Assembly (NCBI GenBank): GCA_030374765.1
Contig: JARGXX010000058.1
Coordinates: forward strand, 1-41,610
Direction: 5' to 3'
Origin: Agarophyton chilense
Lineage: Eukaryota > Rhodophyta > Florideophyceae > Gracilariales > Gracilariaceae
DNA length: 41,610 nt
Below are positions 32,226 through 41,558 of the stretch, one piece after another. Position 1 is the stretch's first letter, and each line of letters starts with the position of its first letter. The notes beneath the pieces are model-generated. The model did not search any database, was not told the origin of the DNA, and saw only the letters and a list, made by a program, of their open reading frames with translations. The translations under genes were made by a program, and so were the position numbers.

Positions 32226-32730
32226 CGAGTGACCACAGCCGTACTAGACACAGGCGCTGGTCCCAACTTGGTCCATTTTAAGCTGGCAAGAATTCTTTCA
32301 TGGAAATAATTCCCCCAGGATTACCGATGCATCAAGTAGACCAATGGACATTAAAGGGATAGTACCACTTTACCTACACTGAGGACGATTCAGAATCCGC
32401 TCGTGGTTCCTTTTATGACCTAACATGGGTGCTGACGCAATCCTAGGGACCTCCTTCATCGATCGATACATTAAGGCTATTCATATAGGCCTTAGAAAAG
32501 TTTCATTCTACTGCGCTCCTTCCATCTCCATAGTTGGTTCCGCCCTAGGGCCAGAAGCTAATCTCAAACAAGCAGTTATCTCCGAAGATACTAAGTCCAA
32601 TAAGATTCGCTTATCGAAAGCCATAGCGATACCCCCGATGACCCAAATCACCGTATCGATCCATTCCCAGTCCTCAAGTCTCGTTTCGATACAAAACCAC
32701 CCGAAAACGGTTCTAAGCACATCACCTTGA
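32226..32730 (+). pseudogene. Retropepsin of element A2
   Basis: VTTAVLDTGAGPNLVH at 32229 gives the active site. A small deletion follows (relative to A1) and shifts the frame. From 32425 the frame reads DAILGTSFIDRYIKAIHIGL, the second protease motif, and continues to TGA 32728-32730, in the same frame as RT further right. Confidence 0.75.
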
Positions 32731-32850
32731 TGGACAATGGAGTAATGGACATGCGCCCAAACAGGCTCTGACCTTCGGGATGATGCTAGACCACAGTTCC
32801 AGCACCCATACCGTACAGGCTTGAAAAGTATGGAAATTGTCGCCGACCAG

Positions 32851-34221
32851 ATGAGCAAAATGCGCAAAGCTCACGTCATAGAGCCGGCGCCTCCTAACCA
32901 ATCCTAATGGACAAGTTCCCTTGTCTTCGCGGCTAAGAAGGACGGCTCCGTCAGGTTCTTTGTTGATTATAGAAAGCTGAACGCAGAAACCAAGAGGGAC
33001 TAATACCCGATACCCCGTATGGACTACTCTGTAGATTCTTTAGGTGAAGCAGCCGTATTCACTATACTGGACGCTAATTCCGAATATTAGAAAATCTCTA
33101 TGGCTGAGAATGCAAGAGGGCTAAAAACTTTCACCACCCACGAAGGTCTGTTCAGATTTACTCGTATGCCCTTTGATTTCAAAAATGCGCCAGCGACCTT
33201 CCAACGAGTAATGGACATCACACTGTCCAGAACTAAATGGAAATTCGCCTTCGTCTATTGAGATTGCGTAATAATCTTCTAACGAACCCTGAAGGAACAC
33301 ATTTGGCACGTTAGGACAGTGCTAATAATTCTACAGGATGCCGTAGTAACACTGAAACTCCGCAAATGCGCCTTCTATCAGGCCTTAGTGAACCACCTCG
33401 GTCACGTCGTCCTTCCAGGAAAGTTAAAGGTAGCCAAACGGACCACGGATGCGATCAGCCAGGCTAAAACTTTCAAAACCTACACGTAACTAGGATCCTT
33501 TTTGGGCTGGTGCAATGATTACCGACGTTTCGTCCAAGGATTCGCTAAAAATACAGCCCCTTTCAGCGCAATATTGAAGAAGGAAAAACCTTCGGAGTTT
33601 GAATGCCTTGCCGAGGACCAATATCAGACATTTCAGACTCTAAAAGACAAATAGCTGAACCCACCCATACTGGATTTACCAAAACCCAATAGGCCCTTTG
33701 TCTTCGACACAGACGCTTTTGATGCCCAAGTAAGATGTGCATTGCTACTGGAACAAGATTCACCAAAATATCATCGATGTAATGGATACTGGAGCAGAAC
33801 GCTCACCAGCGCGGAGCGAAACTATAGTACTACCGAAAAATAATGTCTCGCCATAGTATGGTCAGTATTAACAAGCCGACCATACCTTGGGGAAACTAGG
33901 TTCAACCTTAGAATAGACCACGATTCACTTCGCTGGTTACTCAATTTGACCGACGCATCAAGGCGCCTCGCTCGTTTGCGCCTTAGGCTGTCAGAGTATT
34001 ACTATGATATAAACTATAGGCCAGGCATCAAGAACCAGGCCGCAGATGCCTTCTCGCGAATCATTACAGACGGAACTGATGACACGCCATTGGACGAACT
34101 CATTTCTACTCCCTTCACCGATGATGGACCTCAGGATAATACGGAAACGGATTACCTTATGGGTACGGTCAAAATGGATGATCCTGCGGTAAAGGAGAAT
34201 GAAGTCTACTTATTGGACTGA
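32851..34221 (+). pseudogene. Reverse transcriptase and RNase H of element A2
   Basis: One frame of 457 codons without an indel but with eight stops (32905, 33001, 33088, 33259, 33280, 33487, 33652, 33841). Motifs: MRKAHVIEP; FAAKKDGSVRFFVDYRKLNA; VFTILDANSEY-stop-KI with the first catalytic aspartate; FDFKNAPATFQRVMD; VY-stop-DCVIIF where family members have YIDDVV, so the second active-site aspartate is cysteine and the isoleucine a stop; LKLRKCAFYQALVNHLGHVV; then RNase H with FVFDTDAFDAQVRCALL, RTLTSAERNYSTTEK-stop-C, LRIDHDSLRWLL, and RRLARLRLRLSEYYYDINY. Dead beyond doubt. Confidence 0.85.
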
Positions 34222-34259
34222 GAGACAGTACCACCCAATTCGACACCACCTCAGGTTAA

Positions 34260-35500
34260 TTTAATAACCCAAGAGGAAAAGAACTCCTCCCCATACCTAT
34301 TGAGGAGCTCTTCAAGGCGCAGGTCGAAGACGATTAATGCAAGGAAAAGGCCCAATTAGTAGAAACCCCTGCATTCCTATTTGACTACGACCGATTAGGA
34401 CTACTGTGCCGCCGCGAACCACTCGATGGCGCACTCCAACGGGTAGTACCAGGATCACTGAGGATGCGATTCCTATACCTCGCCCATTTTCCTCGCTTGG
34501 CTGGTCACCCTGGAGGCGGGCGAATGTACCAGACCCTAAGGAAATTCTTCTACTGGCCACTAATGGCGCAGGACCTATGGCAAACCGCACGGAACTGCAC
34601 TTCGTGGGCACAAATCCGAGGATATTGCGCCAACCATCAGACCAAATTGAAACTTTTCTTCGCTGCAGGGCCGATGGAATTCGTCGCGATGGATATAATT
34701 GGACCTTTGCCCACGTCGTCCCATCGGAAAGGGTTTGCTTTGGTAATAACCGATAGGTTTACCGAACTTACCTGAGCCCTACCTCTAGAAAAGACAACAG
34801 CCACAGATGTCGCCGCGGCATTCTTGTCCTACTGGGCATATCCCTATGGAATACCAGTCTACCTCCTTACGGATAATGGAAGCTAGTTTGTATCCAAATT
34901 CTTTTCGCACGTTTGTGCTTCCTTATGTACCAAACATGTAACCATAACGGCATAACACCCTCTAAGCAATGGCCAAGCCGATCGCTTCAACCGTACCCTT
35001 CTGGACCGATTGGCACAATACGTATCGTAGCACCAATTGGACTGGGACTACTACGTTGAACCACTGTTTTATGCCTACAACACTCAAGTACACGCTTCCA
35101 CGGGGACAACACCTTTTGATTTAATGCTAACGAGATCGCCACCGCCGATAGCTGTTTACCTTCAGGAGTCAATTATACTCCAGGACATAACCGAAGGAAG
35201 GACTCATCCTAAGGCGAAACACTACTCGCGCCGACGCATCGACAGCATTATCTAATCCACTAGAACTATACTGACCAAAGCCCAACGGCGTTAAAAGGTC
35301 ACTTTCGACAAGGCCGTTCGGAACACACCGACCTTTGGGAAAGGAGAAATGGTTTAACTGGACCGTCCACCGAGGGATAGTGAGGACCTCGATAACACTA
35401 CGGGGAAGCTCTTCTCCCGATCTCTGAGACTATACAAAGTTCTTAAGGCCAATCAACATACCATTACGTTACTAATCGACGGCCTACAGGACAACGTATC
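34260..35500 (+). pseudogene. Integrase of element A2
   Basis: Main frame from 34464. Zinc-binding part: LAHFPRLAGHPGGGRMYQTL, FYWPLMAQDLWQ and NCTSW (second cysteine lost). Core: FVAMDIIGPLPTSSHRKGFA with aspartate one, LLTDNGS-stop-FVSKFFSH with aspartate two, HPLSNGQADRFNRTLLDRLA where the expected glutamate (QxERFN) is aspartate. Then HQLDWDYYVEPLFYAYNTQ, STGTTPFDLML, and a GPY/F-like end (LRLYKVLKANQHTITL, DNVSMDRVT). About seven stops (34773, 34883, and others), no indel to the chromodomain. The frame differs from RT, so one shift lies at 34221-34464. Confidence 0.8.
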
Positions 35501-35501
35501 G

Positions 35502-36016
35502 ATGGATCGGGTGACACGAGCTCCCAGCTCCCCCGATTCACCAACGTACCAGTCCCCTGGCCCAACAGAATCACCCCGACCTCAGACCGAGGCTCAGGTC
35601 CCCACAGCTCCTAAGGAAATATCCGCGGACCCGACTGTCCCCACGGACCGATTAGTCAATGGCATTGACGATGACCAATCTCTCTGAACCGACTCCTGTG
35701 GATTCGCCTCTCTGGACCACACACTCCTTCCGGAGGAGGAATACCAACAGGAATACGTTATTGAACGAATCATCTCCGCCAGTCGGGGAGAAAATGCGAT
35801 AATGCGCTATCGCATCCGTTGGTTTGGCTATACTCCAAAGGAAGATACTTTGCAAAAATCCTCAAAACCATTCCGGCTAATTTTATCGCCCGCTGCTGGC
35901 GAAAAACGGCAGCACGGAGGGCAGCCTTCAGGAGGGGGCAACCGTTGGCTCGAATAACACAAACAGCCTCCCGAAACGTCTTTCAATACACTTCCGGACA
36001 CGACGGTCCGCCGTAG
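35502..36016 (+). pseudogene. Integrase linker and chromodomain of element A2
   Basis: A proline-rich linker (35502-35687, SPDSPTYQSPGPTESP) ends at TGA 35685-35687. The same frame goes on with the chromodomain: YVIERIISASRGENAIMRYR, IRWFGYTPKEDTLQKSSKP. The signature tryptophan of EEDTWEP is leucine. The linker is the region whose A3 counterpart is found reversed at 41559-41610. Confidence 0.75.
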
Positions 36017-36236
36017 CGCCCGCATCAGGGAACAACGTCAGTTCTCAGGTGACACCTGAGGAAGACCTCAGGAAGCTGTCAAGGTTCGGACGGCGTCAGG
36101 GGTCACGCACGTTGGAGGCATACACGAGCGACTTTGGGAAAGTACAAGCATTATTTTATTTGACTAACTAGCAGAGGCCTAAAATCCCTCGTCATGACCT
36201 CAAGATTCGCGAAAGCGCTCCGAACGCCAAAAGGAA

Positions 36237-37416
36237 TCACTGGGGAGGCACTGGAATAACCCGGTCGTCCTCATTCAAACGTGCAGGAGCGAATTCGGAA
36301 CTAGGATCACCCGAGGAGCCTACTGTACCAATAGGACCGGCACCAGCGAGCAAAGCACCGTTCTTCGGCGAAGATTCACTTGAGGGGCTATTGTCACCAT
36401 CGAAATCCTCCCGGTCGCTCAAATTTAGACTATACCTCGTATCCAAGTCGGCAGTAACCCTCTGGGACCTCATTTGTGTATTCTGCTTCAGAAGATTGAC
36501 CATAGCCGTCCCCAGATCTTGAACCTGCTGGACAATCGTGGCGTAGAGCGCCGAGAGACCGGTCCAGGAGCAAGCTTCCCTCAGCACTGTCGCAATGTCC
36601 ATCGAAGCAGTAATACCAACTGTACGGCAGACATGAGGGAGATCGGCGGCTGCAGCCTTGACCGAAGCCAGAAAATGCGGCGAAGGAGAGAACGGAGCAA
36701 TGTCGACGCCCACAGTGGAGTTCAGAGCCATCGAATCATCTAAGGGACTAGCGGCTTCGACAGTAACCTCTCCAAGAAGGATGTCCACTAGGGCGACGGG
36801 CAGCTCATAGGAGAGTTCACCCTGAGGAGCAGCGCCCGAAGGGGCTGGAGGAGGAGAAACGGTCGTCAACATAAGATTGGATTCGACGGGAGGATTGACG
36901 CCCTCCACGGGCAGGATGAAGGGATCGTCACCGAATGTTTCTCCGCCGGAAATGCCAGCAGGAACCATCGGCGTGGCTTCCAAATCAGGCTCGAAGCACA
37001 GGAGATCGAAACGAATGGCCTTCGGGTAATAGTCAGGCACATGATGCCGCAGAATGTCCGATGGTTGATTCGTCCAAGCCTTGGCGGGATAGGTACGAGT
37101 GTCATCCCGACCCTGCAAATGTAACCATAATTTTCGTGAACGAGTCTGTATCATGATTATACCAAAGGAACCCGGGAGTCCTGCTCCACTCCACCTCTAG
37201 TACATGATCCAAATGGGCCTCAGCCTCATCGAAGGCGAACTGGGTCCCACGGACGATATTCTGGATGTCCAGGTTCCTTACGAAACGTATCATGATGTCC
37301 GGAAGCGGGACTACACGAACTCTAGGGCCGGGTATGTGCTCATCGTGCCATACCCTCCAATCATCCGAACGGACATTACCACGGACTCCGTACTTCGCGG
37401 TATCCAGGAATGCCAT
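36237..37416 (-). pseudogene. Accessory antisense ORF1 of element A2
   Basis: Protein of unknown function opposite to gag-pol. Two overlapping frames: 37416-37102 (ATG; KYGVRGNVRSDDWRVWHDEH, LPDIMIRFVRNLDIQNIVRG, GFLWYNHDTDSFT) and 37154-36237 (305 codons; YPAKAWTNQPSDILRHHVPD, YYPKAIRFDLLCFEPDLEA, then a PAP-rich part, then DIATVLREACSWTGLSALYA and a coiled-coil-like stretch, serine-rich acidic end, VIPVPPQ-stop). Alignment with A3 shows both belong to one protein of about 390 residues split by a single frameshift near 37110-37130. Apart from that shift it has no stops, unlike the gag-pol strand. No start signal or promoter identified. Confidence 0.6.
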
Positions 37417-37748
37417 AAGGGAAATTACGCCGAACTCGACGTAGAGTAACTTCGAAGAAAACCAAGACCTTCGTCATCGCCCATGAGTTGGGACGAATGA
37501 TACGCTACTACGGACGGCGTGGAAACCAATAAGAGCAGCCAGATACGCCAGTAAAGACCCCATTGGTCCTCATCCACGCGGGGAAGCGATCAGTATAGTG
37601 GAGGACGCTTGTCGGTGCTCATGTCGTGAAACCCCACCTGTTGCCAACAGAAGAAGAACTCCAGGGATTGACGCAAATCACCATCGGGCTCATGTACCTC
37701 GTTACATTAAAGCCTGTTGGACATACAAAACAGGCGGTCTTGCGGCAG

Positions 37749-38540
37749 TCAGAAGCACATGAGCGCCAAAAGGCTGTGACCCGCCGTAGCAAATCTCACG
37801 TGATGCGAAATAAAGTCCTCATATAGGTCCGAAAGAAGTTTGTTCACCTTGAACTGGTACTCGGCTTCCTTCGCACAATGGACATACGGCATGTTCGCTT
37901 GGATGAGGGTAAGACAGCTCGTTGCCGAACGCGGATCCACAGGACAATGCAACCAACGGTTACACCACAAGACGTTGCGCGCCTTCTTTTCGCCCCTGCA
38001 GAACTCAGGGGTCTTAGCGAACCTTCGGGCATCGAGATACACGTGACAAAACCTCTGGAATTTTTCCACAGAGGTCGGCAGAATGGCATGACGCGCTGCC
38101 CGCGGGTTTCGTCCAATGGTATGGTCAAAACGGTCCCCGGGGCGCTCATACGTCACTTGGTATCCCAAGGAATTCCCGGCTTGGTTGTTTGAAGCCATGG
38201 CGCCGCTGCAAACAGGTTGGTGCGCCAGGAAATGAATCGGCAAACCGACGAAAGCAACAAAGGTTGGGCGGAGAGTAGCGTATCCAACAGGCTTATAAGG
38301 CGTGTTCTGCATCTTTCGCGACCAATGGAGGAATACCACGACGGGGAAGAAGAAAGATGGAACTGTATCGGGTGGGATGACCGAGGTGAACCCGAATGGA
38401 CGAAGAGCGCACCATGGATCACGGCGGACGACGTGCGTAGGGTCGCCAAAGAAATAGCGGGGAAGAGCGAAAGCGGCGATGACCGACCCTTCGGTGCGCG
38501 TACAGTACATAAGGTGAATTAATTGCCATCCTGGCGCCAA
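37749..38540 (-). CDS. Second antisense ORF of element A2, unknown protein
   Basis: 264 uninterrupted codons, first ATG at 38510 (MYCTRTEGSVIAAFALPRYF). Third codon positions are strongly C/T/G-biased as in real coding DNA. Residues are rich in W, C, F and H: PWCALRPFGFTSVIPPDTVP, FFFPVVVFLHW (a possible membrane segment), MASNNQAGNSLGYQVTYERP, VEKFQRFCHVYLDARRFAKT, NVLWCNRWLHCPVDPRS. No family recognised. Further coding-like frames upstream (38734-38549 and 38712-38419) may be its broken 5' part. It lies between ORF1 and the polypurine tract. Plus-strand frames here (38217-38522, 37878-38192) are the alternative reading. Confidence 0.4.
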   Translation of the reverse strand: MAPGWQLIHLMYCTRTEGSVIAAFALPRYFFGDPTHVVRRDPWCALRPFGFTSVIPPDTVPSFFFPVVVFLHWSRKMQNTPYKPVGYATLRPTFVAFVGLPIHFLAHQPVCSGAMASNNQAGNSLGYQVTYERPGDRFDHTIGRNPRAARHAILPTSVEKFQRFCHVYLDARRFAKTPEFCRGEKKARNVLWCNRWLHCPVDPRSATSCLTLIQANMPYVHCAKEAEYQFKVNKLLSDLYEDFISHHVRFATAGHSLLALMCF

Positions 38541-38820
38541 GGATCAGCTTATACGCTCTCATACCCGCAAGGATGGTGGCGATGCGACGCCCCGTCGTGC
38601 CCAGTGGTAACGAGAGCAAGTAAGCGCTTACGTCCCCCGGATTGGTCATGAGACGCAGACATGTCGCACACGGCACCGCTCGTGTCCATGCCATTAGGAT
38701 GCTGAAGGTCACGAGGTTCTGACCCTGTAGGCAAGATTGTGGATTGACCTAAAGGTCCGACTAGGGCCAGACACCCAGGAAGATGTGAGACAAGTTGGAC
38801 TTCGCCGTGACGTTCGAATC

Positions 38821-38835
38821 ATAAGAAGGGACATA
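38821..38835 (+). other. Polypurine tract of element A2
   Basis: ATAAGAAGGGACATA directly before the 3' LTR; purine-rich core AAGAAGGGA would prime plus-strand synthesis. Confidence 0.5.
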
Positions 38836-39282
38836 TGTGAAGGAGCAACGATTACGATTGAGTTTTGTAAGCCGCCAGGGCCATATGTATCTCACAGACG
38901 CCACGTGGACTGGCCGACCTTAGCTGGACATATTTAGATATTTGTTTTAATTTATTTAATGTAAATAGGATAGCTTTACAGTGCAAGGGATATCCCAGCG
39001 CCTCGCCATTGATATTTACTGGGCTCGAGTGACGCTTCTTTCTTAGAATCAGGTAGGCACCGCTAGAATACTAAATTACCCTCTTGGGTATATTAGTTCC
39101 ACCTATTTGTCTTGCAGCGGTCGTTTCCGGAGCTCAGACCTATGGGACTACGCATTAAACGCCCGCCCATTGCACCAAAGACTATGGGAGTGCCGCCGTC
39201 AAGGATACGGACCATAGGACCCGCTCTACCACGCTACCTCAGGTTGAGACCAGTACGCTGACCTACCAGTCATTGCGTTACA
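38836..39282 (+). repeat. LTR-A, 3' copy of element A2
   Basis: 447 bp, TGTGAAGGAGCAACG to GCGTTACA. Followed by GGCAATAG with no PBS, as expected for a 3' LTR. Diverged from the 5' copy mainly in the first 300 bases; the last 150 are far more conserved. Confidence 0.85.
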
Positions 39283-40425
39283 GGCAATAGTTTGCATATT
39301 TCTTGTATCACAAAAACCGGAACAGGGAACTGACATGATGATGCGGGCCTTTTTAAGGGAACTGCACGCATCGAAAGTAGTGCATTTTTAAAAAACGCGT
39401 AGGCAGTGGTTGAGCGTTGAGACCATCTTTCTAGTCACTAACTTCTGCTGCCTAGGCGCTCGCTTATATAGGAATTCATAGTTTGGTTTGATTTAATTAA
39501 ATAGAAATGAATATTACTCACATCCGCGTCGCGTAAAACCATGAACAGCCATATCGTTTGGACGCTATGGACGTCCTTTTTCGCTTTCGAAGAGTATCCA
39601 GCAAGATTTTCGTCGATTCGGAAGTTTTTTTATCTGCAGCATCTAACTTTCTGTCTGTCAGCGATTCCAAAATAAACTATGCATATGCATAAAATACAAA
39701 ACATAAATTTCCGCCTGAGATTTCCTTTCTAACATTATTCTTCTTCTATATCAACATGCATGCATTGTGTGGATCCTGGAATGCGCACAGTATTCTAGAA
39801 TTGCTGTAACACACGTGGATGAAGTGCTAGCATGGTCTGCATACCCTATTTCATCGCTGGCGTCGAAAGCCAGAATGGCGCATTAGGGATAATAATCTAT
39901 TTGTTATATTTTTATTCGTTACTGTGCTTCTATGAACGCTGCTAGCAGCAATTAGAGTAACCTAGAACTACATAGTAGTAACTATCGAGTAGTAATGCGT
40001 TTTAGCTTCACTTTGGAGGTTCTAGATCTCTATAAAAAGAGCTCTGATGTCTCCGAGTTCTCCCTCTAACGACTTCAATCAAGAATTGTCACCAAAAACA
40101 TCACTTTCCTTGGGCTTTGAGCCCTTCAATTTTATCAAAAGGTGTGGCGTATGCCATCTAGGGTTCAGTGAGGCAACCCCCGCTGGAAGAGCAAACCGTT
40201 TATTATAAAATAACTCTGAGGCGTTTGCCGCAGTACAGGAAACCTATGAAGCGTTAGCCCCTGGCCGGTGCACCCCCTGTCGGCCCACAGTACCGGTCAA
40301 AGTGTCCTGGGCGTGGACGGGAGACGGCCTGTGTGTACCAACGAATCTGGGTCTTTCTAAAAAGACACCAGAGATTGAGAAGCCTGTGACGTTCATGAAG
40401 ACTTGTGTGGCGGTCTGGGATCTAG
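39283..40425. other. Non-coding gap between LTR-A copies
   Basis: No ORF of interest. AT-rich at 39470-39990. A TATA box candidate stands at 40031-40038. 40140-40420 is GC-richer but without a recognised feature. Bases 40421-40425 (TCTAG) flank the third LTR-A. Confidence 0.35.
40031..40038 (+). promoter_or_regulatory. TATA box candidate without a gene
   Basis: CTATAAAAAG in a sharp AT-rich spot, followed by pyrimidine-rich TCTCCGAGTTCTCCCTCT 20-40 bases downstream, as at a transcription start or in an LTR. No ORF follows before LTR-A. It may be a remnant of another LTR. Confidence 0.3.
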
Positions 40426-40870
40426 TGTGAATGAGCGATTATAACGGTTGAGCCCTGTAAACAGCCGGGCCCTAAGGGAACTGACAAATGCCACATGTAC
40501 TGGCCGACCTCAGCTGGACTTATTTAGATTATTAATTAATTTTAATTAGTGTAATAGATTATCATTACAGTGCCAGGGAGATCCTAGTGCCTCTGCAGTA
40601 CTATTACTTGGCTCGAGTGACGCTTCTCCCTTAGAGTAAGGTAGGAACCGTTAGGATACTAAACAACCCCCTTTGGTATATTTGTTCCACCAATTGGTCT
40701 TCAAGCCATCGTTTCCATAACTCCAATATGTAGGACTACGCAGCAAACGCCATCCCATTTCACCAAGTACCCTGGGAGTGCCGCCGTCAATGATTCGAAC
40801 GTTAGGACCCGCTCTACCACACTACCACTGGTCGAGGCCCGTACGGTGACCCACCAGTCATTGCGTTACA
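40426..40870 (+). repeat. LTR-A, third copy (5' LTR of A1 before inversion)
   Basis: 445 bp, TGTGAATGAGCG to GCGTTACA, aligned over its length with the two A2 LTRs. Followed by a primer-binding site and 23 leader bases, so it is a 5' LTR. The rest of its element is not here: LTR-B starts at 40894. Confidence 0.85.
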
Positions 40871-40873
40871 TTT

Positions 40874-40893
40874 TGGTCTCCCGAATTAGAATC
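40874..40893 (+). other. Primer-binding site and leader start after third LTR-A
   Basis: TGGTCTCCCGAATT, then AGAATC up to the LTR-B start. This is the same place as in A2 (29758). The last five bases, GAATC (40889-40893), reappear at 8124-8128 (antisense) on the far side of the other LTR-B copy, as a target-site duplication would. Confidence 0.75.
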
Positions 40894-41558
40894 TGTAGTA
40901 TCCGCTCTAACGGAGAGAGCAGACACCTGCGGCAGCGTTCGGACTGCCGATGGGCGCTTGCGGCGAAGGAAAAGGGGTGGTAGAGCTAGAACACCAGCGA
41001 GCTGGAAGTGGGGTGTAAGGCCACTACTCGCCAGCGAGGGTGAACAGTGCAACTGTAAAACGTTGATGGGACGTAGGTACGAGACGGCTCGTGAAATGGT
41101 TGGGGGCTGACTATCTATTATAGCTCGTCCAGATCTCCGGTTAAGGAATCCTAAGCGAGGAACAGAATAGTCATGATGCCCATGTTGTCTCTTTTACTTG
41201 GAGTCGGCGCTCACCTCTCGTACACTATATACTGTGTGCTATGGTGACTGCCCAAATAATACATAAATAATACCCAGTGGTCAGCCAATTCGCCAACCCA
41301 CTGTATGGGTACGGTCCCTAAAGGACTTACCTCTACAAAGGGTAGTAAAACCAGCCACGCGGATCGCCACTACATGCGCCGTTGCAAGCCACTCCACTCG
41401 TGATGCCACGTGTTCCAACAATGTACCCTGCCTCCTGGCATCCTACGCGGTGGTGCCGTTTCATATCACAATGCTGGTGATATCACTCACTTATGAGTTC
41501 CAACTGCGACTTCGCGAAAAAACCAGCCTTCCGGATTCCCGACATAGTAGAATACTCG
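40894..41558 (+). repeat. Solo LTR of family B (LTR-B copy 2)
   Basis: 665 bp, starts TGTAGTATCCGCTC; the 3' end is damaged (AATACTCG where copy 1 has AATACTACA). Opposite orientation to the copy at 8129-8792. TATATA near 41226. Left flank is the A-type leader, right flank is antisense of the A-type integrase linker. Confidence 0.8.

Larger units (their letters stand above)
29309..39282 (+). mobile_element. Ty3/gypsy chromovirus-like element A2, near complete
   Basis: About 9.97 kb: 5' LTR-A (29309-29754), primer-binding site (29758), Gag (29958-31569 and on to 32010), protease (32226-32730), RT and RNase H (32851-34221), integrase (34464-35500), chromodomain (35700-36016), antisense ORF1 (37416-36237), antisense ORF2 (38540-37749), polypurine tract (38821-38835), 3' LTR-A (38836-39282). 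The two LTRs agree at roughly four of five bases by eye, so the insertion looks old. The flanks (ATTTT left, GGCAA right) do not form a target-site duplication. Confidence 0.85.
8793..40893. other. Inferred inverted segment between two LTR-B copies
   Basis: The interval between the inverted solo LTRs. Its end sequences match the flanks at the opposite end, not the ones next to them; details under findings. If correct, gene orientations inside (zinc-finger gene, copia, A2, family C) are reversed relative to the chromosome outside. Confidence 0.7.

Noticed and set aside
32851..34221. Stop codons in A2 RT as a reassigned genetic code
   Set aside because: The stops stand for E, S, W, I and others and include all three stop codons, while the zinc-finger gene uses none internally. 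Mutation explains this better.
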